From the NCBI RefSeq assembly GCF_022458985.1, contig NC_061788.1:2253826-2317825 (forward strand): a stretch of 64,000 nt of DNA, read 5' to 3'. This document shows positions 11,866-21,356 of the stretch, piece after piece. Under the pieces are notes generated by a model that had not been told where the DNA came from, searched no databases, and saw only the letters and a list, made by a program, of their open reading frames with translations. Position 1 is the first letter of the stretch, and every line of letters starts with the position of its first letter. This DNA comes from Mugil cephalus (taxonomy: Eukaryota > Chordata > Actinopteri > Mugiliformes > Mugilidae). Made by a program: the position numbers and the translations under genes.

Positions 11866-14800
11866 ATGGCCGTCCCTCCTTCATACTCAGACCTGGGCAA
11901 AGCAGCCAAGGACATATTCAGCAAGGGCTATGGTGAGTGTTATTGTGTTGATTTAAACTCCGGGAGTGAATTATTAGCCGACTCGTATCCGTGGAGATGA
12001 TTTTAAAGGTAATATCTGTAAAAACCATCATCTTATTAATGTTTTATAAGCTAAAGTAGAAAAAAAGTCTTAATGCTAAGCTAATCCATCCTCCTGTTAG
12101 ACCTAACTGCAAAACTAAATGGAATTAAATCTAACCACATCCTGCCTTTACTTTGTTTTTTCATCATTATTATTATTATTTCAAATGAAGCACTATTGAG
12201 GTAATTATCTGTAATGATTTTCCAGAGGCAACAACTTTATAACATCATGAAATAAATCTTAAGACTTTAATTTGGCTCCAGCCTGAGTTCATCCAAACTA
12301 GTTTTTAACCATTTATCGAATCCTCTCCACCTGCAGCCTCATTTACGAGCTTTTATTATTTATTAATCACTTTTAAGTGGATTCTAATAACGTATTGATT
12401 ATTTATGAAGCTCCTCATGGACACGTCTCGGGATATTTTCCTGAAGTTTTATGACTCAGAAATCTTTAAACGTCTCGTTAATAGATTTTTTTAATTGATA
12501 TTTTAATAAAGTTTATTAATAAAGAATGTATCTGTTGTTTTGTTTTTAGCATTTTAACTTTCTTTTATTAACTTTTTACACATATTTTACACCTTTGATG
12601 TGAAATAAAGACGATTATTAATATTATTCAACAGGCTTTGGTGTCGTGAAGTTGGACCTTAAGACCAAATCTCAGAGCGGAGTGGTAAGAACACGTCTTT
12701 ATCTGTATTTATCTTTACCTGCTCTTCCTGCGTCTCTGTGGCTGAACCATGCGCTGCTCCTCAAACGCATCCTGCCAAAAAAAAAAGATTAAAAACTCAG
12801 CCCGGCCATAAAAATAAAAAATAAAGAGTCTGCTGTGATGAAGCTGCTGCTGTGACTGGGAGCTTGAAGGTTTCCAGGTTTAATGCGTCGTAGAGAAACA
12901 TGACCAGATGTGTCTGTGTCTCTACCTGCTTCCTCCCTAACTGATGCTCTGTCTCCATGGTAACGCCGCTGCCAAACGCCGCCGCTCTGGACGCCGCCGC
13001 TCTAACGTAGATGGTAAGATCGATGTGGGACCGCGCGGCTGCCGACACGTTTCATTTCATCCACCAGCATCGTCTCCGCTCGCTTTTCATTCCTCTTCTC
13101 GTTTATTTGGTTTTAAACGTTCGTTCCTGCAGCATGAAAATCATCAGCGTTCGTTCTTTAAGTTTCAGCTTCATGTTTGTCTCGTTGCTGCGTTTAAACC
13201 CCGGAGTTAAAATAAAATACTGTCAGTGTGTTTCAGTCTCCTCCTTCCTTCTTTACTTCCTTCCTTCCTTACTCACTTCCTTCCTTACTCACTTCCTTCC
13301 TTCCTTCCTTCTTTACTTCCTTCCTTCCTTCTATCCTTCCTTCCTTCCTTACTCACTTCCTTCCTTCCTTCCTTCCTTCCTTCCTTCCTTCCTTCCTTCC
13401 TTCCTTCCTCCCTCTCTTCCTTCCTTCCTTCCTTCCTTCCTTACTCACTTCCTTCCTTCCTTACTCACTTCCTTCCTTCCTTCTTTACTTCCTTCCTTCC
13501 TTCCTTCTTTACTTCCTTCCTTCCTTACTTACTTCTCTCCTTCCTTCCTTCTTTACTTCCTTCCTTCCTTACTCACCTCCTTCCTTCCTTACTTCCTTAC
13601 TCACTTCCTTCCTTCCTTCCTTCCTTCTTTACTCACTTCTCTCCTTCCTTCCTTCGTTCGTTCCTTCCTTCTGTCCTTCCAACCTTTTGTCCTTCCTTCT
13701 TTCCTTCCTTCCTCACTTCCCTCCATCTTTCCATCCTTCCTTCCTTCCTCACTTCTCTCCTTCCTTCCTTCCTTCCTTCCTTCCTTCCTTCCTTCCTTCC
13801 TTCCTTTCTTCCTTTTGTCCTTCCTTCCTTCCTTACTCACTTCCTTCCTTCCTTCCTTCCTTCCTTCTTTACTCACTTCTCTCCTTCCTTCCTTCGTTCG
13901 TTCCTTCCTTCCATCCTTCCAACCTTTTGTCCTTCCTTCTTTCCTTCCTTCCTCACTTCCCTCCCTCTTTCCATCCTTCCTTCCTTCCTCACTCACTCAC
14001 TCACTCACTCACTCACTCCCTTCCTTCCTTCCTTTCTACCTTTTGTCCTTCCTTCCTTCCTTCCTCCCTCCCTCCCTCCCTCCCTTCCTCCTTTCCTCCC
14101 TCCCTCCCTCCCTCCCTTCCTCCCTTCCTTCCTCCCTCCCTCCCTCCCTTCCTTCCTCCCTCCCTCCCTTCCTCCTTTCCTCCCTCCCTCCCTCCTTCCT
14201 TGCTAACATGGACCAGGTTTCATTCGTCCTGTGTCTTTTGTTCATTTAATGTGTCTCTGACGTCTTTATCATTATTAATGATCTTTTTATTTTATGGATC
14301 TTTTCTGGGTCTAACTCTCCCTCCTCCTCCTCCTCTTCCTCCTCCTCCTCCTCCTCCTCCTCCTCCTCCTCCTGCTCCTCCTCCTCCTCCAGGAGTTCAA
14401 CACGTCTGGCTCCAGTAACACGGACACAGGGAAGGCGTCTGGAAGCCTGGAGACCAAGTACAAGATGAAGGAGTTGGGCCTGAGCTTCAACCAGAAGTGG
14501 AACACAGACAACACTCTGGCGACCGAGGTCACGGTGGAAGATCAGGTCAGATTATACGAAATTCATAAAACCGAATGAGAAACATTAAAGAGACGTTAAA
14601 GAGACGTTAAACTAACACTTTACCTTCATCCACAGCTGACTCAAGGACTGAAAGTCGCCTTGGACACGTCTTTTGTCCCGAACACAGGGTGAGACACGAC
14701 TTCTTCTGTTAATAATCAGCTGAAAAATCTATATTTAATCACTTACACTCGTTTCCTTCCTCTTTAACCTGGAATAAACTGACGTTATGGAAAATATAAA

Positions 14801-17660
14801 AATCTGAATAAAAAAAGAATCTAGTCGCTCACGACAACAACACAATGATCAACAATAAACTGTAGAATAAGAGTTTCTAGCCTTCCAGCTAATAGTAGCT
14901 CTTCCTAGCCTCCCAGCTAATAGTAGTTCTTCTTTTCCTCCTAGCTTCCTAGCTTCCTAGCCTCCCAGCTAGCAGTAACTCTTCCTAGCCTCCCAGCTAA
15001 TAGTAGTTCTTCTTCTCCTCCTAGCTTCCTAGCCTCCCAGCTAGCAGTAACTCTTCCTAGCCTCCCAACTAATAGTAGCTCTTCCTAGCCTCCCAGACAG
15101 CAGTTGCTTTTCTTAGCTTCCTAGCCTCCCAGCTAATAGTAGCTCTTCCTAGCCTCCCAGACAGCAGTAGCTTTTCCTAGCTCCCTTGCTAATAGGAGCT
15201 CTTCCTTTTTGCTCCAGAGGAGACGTTACAGTTCTTCTTCGTGTGTCGTGTTCGTCCCCTCCTTTCCTTCCTCTTCCTCAGTAAGAAGAGCGGGAAGCTG
15301 AAGACCGGCTACAAGCGCGAGTACGTCAACCTGGGCTGCGACGTGGACTTCGAGGGTCCCATCATCCACGCCAACGCCGTGCTGGGCTACGAGGGCTGGC
15401 TGGCCGGCTACCAGATGGCCTTCGACACGGCCAAGTCCAAACTGGCCCAGAACAACTTCGCCCTGGGATACCGGGCCGGAGACTTCCAGCTACACACCAA
15501 CGTGTGAGTGGTTCATACTCGTCACGTCATAAAGGTTATTCTGAACCTGGACCCAGATCAGAGCACTGCCCCCAGAGGCACGATGGAGGCATCACTTCAT
15601 CTTCCAGTCATTCTGCTCCCTAACAGAGTGAAGCCTTTTTTCCTGGTTGTCCTCACTGATCAGTGGTTCCCTTCACATTGTCCGTGTGGACATGTTCTTA
15701 CTTCGCCTGTATTTCCATGGACAGGCTTAACTCTGTGGACCAGCTTTGTCCCCATCCTGCCTCTTTCATACTCTGCACTTATTTGTACTTATTTTATACG
15801 TAGTTTTTAACTTCTCAGTTACCGTAATAACCGTATTCTGTGTGCAAGATATTTTTTCTCATTCATAAAAAGCTAAAATTGGAGACAGGTCATCCAAATC
15901 GGGGACGTCTCGTCACCATAAAAAAAAACAAATAAACAGCCAACACAGCTCCTTTTTGTGGCACAAGTCTTTTTGTCATTTTTTGGACCTTTCCATCTTC
16001 ACCATGTTTGTTCAGAGGCGCCACATTGAAAATGTTCCGGTCTGAATCAGAGTCTCACGGTGCAACGTTCCCAACGCTGTGTAACCAAATACACCGGTAT
16101 CCAGTATGAACCGGTGTACAACCCAGCCTCTACGACCTAGTCTCTTTATTACTTTAATTGTGTTCTGTTGATGTCATCGTGCCCACTGTGTCTCTGCTGC
16201 AAAATGAATTTCCTTCAGGATGTGAATACATCTGAACTGAACTAATATCTTAATAAGACTCTCTTCTTCTTCTTCTTCTTCTTCTTCTTCTTCTTCTTCT
16301 CTCAGTAACGATGGGACTGAGTTCGGTGGCTCCATCTACCAGAAGGTGAACGAGGAGCTGGAGACGGCGGTCACTCTGGCCTGGACCGCCGGCAGCAACA
16401 ACACTCGCTTCGGCATCGCCGCCAAATACAAGCTGGACAAAGACGCGTCTCTGTCGGTGAGTTCCTCTCAGAGTCCGTTCATCGCTCCACTTCCTGTCGT
16501 GTCTCACGTCTCCTCTTCTTCTTCTTTTTCTTCTTCTTCTGTCCCCCAACACACAGGCCAAAGTGAACAACGCCAGCCTGATCGGAGTCGGCTACACCCA
16601 GAGTCTGAGGCCAGGTACGTAGCAACACTTCCTGGTTAGGAGACGGGCTGTTGCCATGGAGACTGAACACGTGTTCACTGGAGAAAGAGAAGGAGGAGCT
16701 TCACACCTACTGGAAATAGAACAGGAGAAGAAGAAGGAAGAGAGACGGAGAACAGGAAGGAGAAATAGGAGGTGTTGAAGGATAAAAAGTAGAAGGAAGA
16801 GGGGGAGGTGGGGGAGAAAGAAGAGGAAGTGTAGAAGATGGAGGTCAGGGGGTGGGAAAAGAAGACAAGTTGGAAGTAGAAGAGGAAGGAGAAGGAAGAT
16901 GAAGTGTAGAAGAAGAAGAATAGAAAGATTTGCAAAAGAGGAGAAGGAGAACGAAGAACAAGAAGAGAAGTGGAGGAAGGAAAAGGAGGTGGAGAAGAAT
17001 TAGAGGGAGGAGCAAAAGGAAGTAAGAGAAGGAGGCAATCAAGGAATAAAAGGAGGATAAAGAGAAGTAGAGGAAGGAAGTGGGGGAGGAAAAGATGAAG
17101 AAGAGAGAACAGGAAGTAGGGGAAGGAAGTGCTGATGAAAAGAATGAAGACAAGTAGGAGGAGGAGGAGAAACATTAGACGGCCCACAAAGAGGAAGGAG
17201 GAGAGGAAGGAAACAGCTTGATAAGTAGAAGAAAGGAAGTGGAGGGGGAGAAGAAGAAGCCTGTCAGCTGGTTACCGTGGTTACGCCTCTAGTGTCAGCT
17301 GGTTACCGTGGTTACTCATCCTCCAGTGACAGCTGGTTTCCGTGGTTACTCCTCTAGTCAGCTGGTTACCATGGTTACGCCTCCTCCAGTGTCAGCTGCT
17401 CCAATTGTCGTCACTGATGCGAAACAAAGCGTTAAATTCCTTGTTCTCGTTAAACTTTTAAACGCTGGCTCAGGTTTCCTAACTGGCTCCAAACTGTTAA
17501 CTCATGTCATTTATTTATTAATTTAATCAATAAATGAATTATTTTTGTATTATTTTGTGGCTCTGCAGGCGTGAAGGTCACCCTCTCTGCTCTGATCGAC
17601 GGGAAGAACTTCAACGCCGGCGGACACAAGGTCGGCATGGGCTTCGAGCTGGAGGCGTAA
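11866..17660 (+). CDS. vdac3: Voltage-dependent anion-selective channel protein 3 (VDAC3)
   Basis: Forms the beta-barrel pore of the outer mitochondrial membrane that passes ATP, ADP, citrate and other anions. Coding exons: 11866-11932, 12635-12684, 14393-14545, 14636-14688, 15282-15503, 16306-16456, 16557-16614, 17569-17660, all with AG/GT borders; they join to 281 residues, against 283 in mammalian VDACs. The protein starts [16 protein letters not shown] (N-terminal helix) and ends [11 protein letters not shown]. It is VDAC3 and not VDAC1 by residue 73 being Gln (VDAC1 and 2 have Glu, needed for hexokinase binding), by VPNTGKKSGKLK, by FDTAKSKL and by the FELEA end. It has only one Cys (127), unlike the Cys-rich mammalian VDAC3. 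The CDVDFEGP stretch is two residues shorter than in mammalian VDACs. Exon 3 ends and exon 4 begins on codon borders, leaving room for the ATG microexon at 13011. The ATG at 11866 is the first in its exon. Confidence 0.94.
13011..13013 (+). CDS. vdac3: Candidate alternatively spliced 3-base ATG microexon of vdac3
   Basis: The sequence reads CTCTAACGTAG/ATG/GTAAGATC: an acceptor AG, the three bases ATG, and a near-perfect donor. It lies in the intron between coding exons 2 and 3, 326 bases after codon 39 ends in phase 0, so inclusion would add a single Met after Val39 without shifting the frame. Mammalian VDAC3 is known to have just such a single-ATG exon at the same site, used in a tissue-specific way. 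The upstream pyrimidine tract is weak and GC-rich, which fits a poorly included exon; a CCTAAC branch-like word lies near 12941. Position, phase and both splice sites are seen; use in RNA is inferred. Confidence 0.75.
13226..14200. repeat. Long (TTCC)n array passing into (TCCC)n, vdac3 intron
   Basis: Nearly 1 kb of almost pure pyrimidine on the plus strand, made of TTCC tetramers broken by ACTCACTTCC, TTTACTTCC and TTTTGTCC variants. Longer stretches repeat inside it: the segments near 13620-13760 and 13860-14000 are close copies about 240 bases apart. A (CTCA)n patch lies near 13987-14020 and TCCC tetramers follow. All long open frames here are products of the 4-base period and not genes. 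Confidence 0.95.
14317..14392. repeat. (TCC)n microsatellite forming the acceptor tract of the vdac3 GAGTTC exon
   Basis: About 70 bases of CCT/TCC triplets run straight into the AG at 14391-14392. The repeat thus serves as the polypyrimidine tract of the exon starting GAGTTCAACACG. Confidence 0.9.
14870..15220. repeat. Tandem repeat with CTTCCTAGCCTCCCAGC core, vdac3 intron
   Basis: Units containing CTTCCTAGCCTCCCAGCTAA and TAGTAGTTCTTC recur with small changes through about 350 bases between the exons ending 14688 and starting 15282. The array is irregular, with units of about 35 to 60 bases. Confidence 0.8.
15818..15925 (+). repeat. Interspersed repeat, copy A (ACAGGTCATCCAAAT ... GGGGACGTCTCGTCACC)
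   Basis: Read on the plus strand: TACCGTAATAACCG, TCATTCATAAAAAGCTAAAA, ACAGGTCATCCAAA and GGGGACGTCT in this order. The same words in the same order occur on the minus strand at 63050-63205, so both belong to one dispersed family. It lies in a vdac3 intron. Confidence 0.75.
16261..16300. repeat. (CTT)n microsatellite abutting the vdac3 NDGTEFGG exon acceptor
   Basis: Thirteen or so CTT triplets run to the AG at 16304-16305 and act as its polypyrimidine tract. A shorter CTT run lies before the next exon at about 16515-16540. Confidence 0.85.
16680..17260. repeat. Purine-rich (GAAGGA-like) tract, last vdac3 intron
   Basis: About 580 bases of almost only A and G on the plus strand, with irregular GAAGAAG, GGAAGGAG and GAGGAGGA words. 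Minus-strand open frames of Ser, Phe and Leu here come from base composition. Confidence 0.85.
17262..17400. repeat. Short minisatellite with GTCAGCTGGTTACCGTGG unit
   Basis: Four to five units of about 33-37 bases share the core CAGCTGGTTACCGTGGTTAC and differ by point changes and a short CATCCTCC insertion. It lies in the last vdac3 intron. Confidence 0.85.
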
Positions 17661-18406
17661 AGAGGACACGCACCAACAAAGAAGAAAAGCACCCAACCAC
17701 CTTCATCACGTAGCTCCTCTTCCTCATCACCGGACTCTCCCTCACTCCCTCCCTCCTCGCCTCCCCCTCGTGTTCACGCCTCTTCCGAGAATTTCTGACA
17801 GTGATAGTCGAGTGTGGAGGTCGATCCTGACGCTGTTTACTATTTATTTATTTTCTCTGGATAGGTCATCGGATGAAGTAGTCGTCAAAGCTTCGTTAAA
17901 GCCTCGTTAAAGCCTCGTTAAAGCATGTAAGAGTGAAACAACGCTATGCTAAGCTAAAAGAAAATCGCTTGGTTGAAAGAAAAAAAAAGGTGCAGAGTGT
18001 CTGTTTTCTATTGTTTTTCTATTTAATTTGGACTATTTGATCCGTGCAGCTTGTTTTAAACGTGTTTTCTCTGAATCATGACCGGAGGATATTCTCGCTT
18101 CCTTCTCACCTCGTCTCGGTAGATGAAACCAACGTAGAGGAATCTTCTGGTAGCCGGCGTAGTTAGTTTTATTTCCTACTGCGTTGTTTTCATCTATCTG
18201 TGATCTTCGTCCTCTCCTCCGCAACCTGACAGGACGAGAAGAGGGTGTCGTGTCCCCACGTACAGCGTCAAAACGTGTTGTTGTTGTTTTGCTTTATTTT
18301 TATTTTCCAGCTCATTGTGTCGTCATGGTAATGAAGCTCATTTTCATCTTTGTCTGTTAGACACAGTACCTCATTTTTTTCCAATGTAAACGAAGGGAAT
18401 TCTAAT

Positions 18407-18412
18407 AATAAA
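18407..18412 (+). other. vdac3: Polyadenylation signal AATAAA of vdac3
   Basis: AATAAA lies about 750 bases after the stop codon at 17658-17660, followed by an A-rich stretch and a TGT-containing stretch. It is the best candidate end of the vdac3 3' UTR (17661 to about 18430). Other signals further on are not excluded. Confidence 0.6.
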
Positions 18413-18439
18413 AAATGGAAAAAAAGCAATGTGACATCT

Positions 18440-19650
18440 CCCTGCTCTTTTGTTAGCTCTAATGCTAAGCTAAGCTAATTAGCTGGTGGTAGTAGCTTCA
18501 GATGAGCAAATGCTATTTGTATTTGAATACAAGTCTTGGCAAGAGAGCAGTTCAGTAATGAAAAACTATGCCTGTAAGATTTGTGGATTCAACACGTGGA
18601 GATGACGCTAGCAGTTGTGTAGCTTAGCTTAGCATAAAGACAGTATGTAACAATAAAAATAAAAAAAGAACTATTACAACAAGAAAGAATTCTGTGAATA
18701 AAAGGGTGGAAAGGATTTCTGGTTTTATGTAAGGTATTTGTTTCCTTAATGCTATGCTAGGCCAGTTGTGGCAGATAGCTAGTGGCAGCAGCTATTTAGC
18801 TTAGCTTAGCATAGAGACAGGAAGAAAAACAAATACTAGACCTACTAAAATCTATAGGAAAAAAAACTAAAGTTAAGATTTGTGGTTTTATGCTGTGTAA
18901 TTGTTTCTTGCCTTAACGCCATGCTATGCTAAGCTAATTAGCTGGTGCCATTGGCTTCAGATTCAATGAGTAAATGTTATTTTATTCCAAGCAAGAAATC
19001 AGTTTAGTGATGAAAAACTATTCCTTTCAGATTTATAGATTCGACATGTGGGGCCACACGTTACAGCTGCCTAGCTTAGCTTAGCATAAAGACAGGTAGT
19101 TGTTCCTTGCTTTAATGCTATGCTAAGCTAATTTGCTGATGGCAGTTAGCTAGAGGTAGCAGTTGCCTAGCTTAGCTTAACATAGATCAGGAAGTAATAT
19201 TACAAAAAACTAATTAATACCAAAGCTACAACATTCTATGTGATTCTACAATATTCTATAAGAGAAAAGGATTTATGGTTTTATGGAGGGTAGTTCTTTC
19301 TTACCTTAATGCTATGCTAAGCTTATTAGCTGAGGGTATTACCTTCATATTCACCACACAGACTTGAGGGATATATTAATATTCTAAAGTGTTAAGAGGA
19401 AACCAAGTTAGCATGTTTCTAAAAAAGGAAAAGTATTAATTTTATATTCTTCATGACAGGCTAAAGCTGGCAGCTGCCTAGCTTAGCTTAGCATAAAGAC
19501 AGGAAGTGATAACGAATACTGAAATACTACATGCGATCTGTAGTAAAAAAAATCTATGTAAGAATTACATTTCAAGTTAATTAATATATGGAAGCCTGAG
19601 CTAGGCTAGTTGCCTTAATGCTAAGCTAACCTCAGTATCCACAGTTTCGT
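18440..19650. repeat. Cluster of TTAGCTTAGC repeats between vdac3 and tor4a
   Basis: The word TAGCTTAGCTTAGCATAAAG (or its reverse GCTATGCTAAGCTAA) recurs about every 150-300 bases, with shared flanks such as GACAGGAAGTAA and TTCCTTGCCTTAATGC. Units are diverged. The same family fills parts of slc25a1 intron 1, the tor4a upstream region and brap introns. Confidence 0.75.
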
Positions 19651-21356
19651 GTTTGCTTCTGTGTTTTAATCTAAATCATGGCAGAAAATCAAATGAGATG
19701 AATTTTTACAACATCAGTGTTTAAATTGTGTCTTTAATTCCAAGGCACATGACAAATAAAATTGACATTTATATTTATATTTATATATATAAAAAAAAGA
19801 AAAAAAAAAGGAGAGATGAACCTAAACATCGTAACTAAACACGTTCTCGTGAGATTCTTCGCCAGTGCAAGTCCAGGGTTGGTTCGTGTCTTTGGATGTG
19901 AACACTGAGCACCTTCAGGTAAAAAACCTCTCTCTGTAATAAATAAACATTCCCACGTGTCCTAAGATTCACCGTCTACGAGCTAAAGACGAAGTAGCTT
20001 CAGCTTCGTCTGCAGACCTGACACTGGCAGTTACTAAAAGATAACACTCTCTGACGACTATCTGATCGTGTTAAACCGAGAATTAGATCATAAGATCATT
20101 ATCTTATCTTTAAGGTTCATATTTCCCCTTTTCTTGTATCACATACGTCTGTTTTCTTCATCAGCTTTCACATGTGGCGGAGCTGCCGGGTTTAGTGGAT
20201 GTGACTTTAGTTTTATCTGGACGAGGATAAAGGATCAGTTCACCCGAATCACAAAAAACAAAACAAAACAAACAAAAAAAAGCTAAGCTAATCAGCCCAT
20301 GACTTCTTCATAGTCACCATGCAGATCTGAACTGTTGTGTATGTGGTGAAGTTTTGTACATTCATCTTCTAAAATTAATTTCTAATCTGTTTGGATGTAA
20401 AGACAGAAACTGAAATTTTTGGGAAAATTACATTTAAACAAAGGCTAGCAGCATGCAGCTAAGCTAAATGCTAACATAAGAAACCAAAACTAACCAATGA
20501 GAGTTTCTAGTTTAATGAACATTAGTTATGTTTTTGACTTATTTCTTGTTCTTTATGTGAATGCTAAGCTAACGTTTATTAGTGAATGGCATTAGCTTCA
20601 TCTTCACCTCACAGACAATATTTTTCCCATTTCAGTCTGATTTTGATTGGACATTTAAACAGAAGCTAGGACACGGTAGCGACATGTAGCTGTGGTGGGG
20701 ATTTGAGCTAACATGCTAACGTAAGACACAGAAACAGTCTAGAGCAACAGAAAACATCCTGGTGTTTGGATTTGAGCTAAACGCTAGCATGAGCTAAACA
20801 TTTTACTAACAGAAATAAATTTAATATTTAATTTTTTTTGTTGTTTTTAGATATTTCGCTCAGAATCATAAATGCTAACCTCACAGCACGGCTAAAATAA
20901 AAAAAATGAAAGGAACATCATCCTCTGAGGATTACTGACATTAAAATGACATATCACATCGTGCAGTATTTACTCAAACTCATGTCCTGAGCTCTGATTG
21001 GTTCATAAAGATCCCGCTGTCCCATCAACCACCCGGAGGAAACGATGGAGGGTTAATGAGACGAGCTCGACTTGTTTGTGATGCAGCGTAAAATGTTTGA
21101 GGTTGAAGCTCCTGGGATTCATCCTCTGCTATAAATTACTATAAGTTAAATTCCTCTAAACCTGGACGCGTGGACTCAGGTGTTTTTCGGGTGAACCGAC
21201 CCTTTCAGGTCCATCGTTCCCACATCGCTTCTGTGTTTTTTTTTTCTTGCAAAAAACTTCTGCTGAAAGCTTCGGCAACGAGTTGAGTCATTCAAGTTTC
21301 GTCACAAACTTCTTTCTTCATGTTTACAAAAGAACGTCGATGACGTGAGCGTTTCC
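19650..21356. other. Rest of the vdac3-tor4a intergenic space and the tor4a 3' UTR
   Basis: AT-rich sequence with weaker TTAGC-type repeat words at about 20280-20880. The tor4a 3' UTR must begin at 21356 on the minus strand. I saw no convincing AATAAA for it close by and no other gene. Confidence 0.5.

Noticed and set aside
12952-12964. A second ATG followed by GTAAC (CTCCATGGTAACG) as microexon
   Set aside because: No AG precedes this ATG, so it cannot be an exon with a normal acceptor; the one at 13011 has both sites.
13011-14418. Three overlapping plus-strand frames of 320-410 codons rich in Leu, Pro, Ser and Phe
   Set aside because: They are the three readings of a TTCC tetramer array, which has no stop codons; they lie in a vdac3 intron and have no domain.
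11866-17660. Assignment as VDAC1 or VDAC2
   Set aside because: The VDAC1-like N-terminus was weighed, but Gln73, the KKSGKLK and FDTAKSKL blocks, the FELEA end and the ATG microexon all speak for VDAC3.
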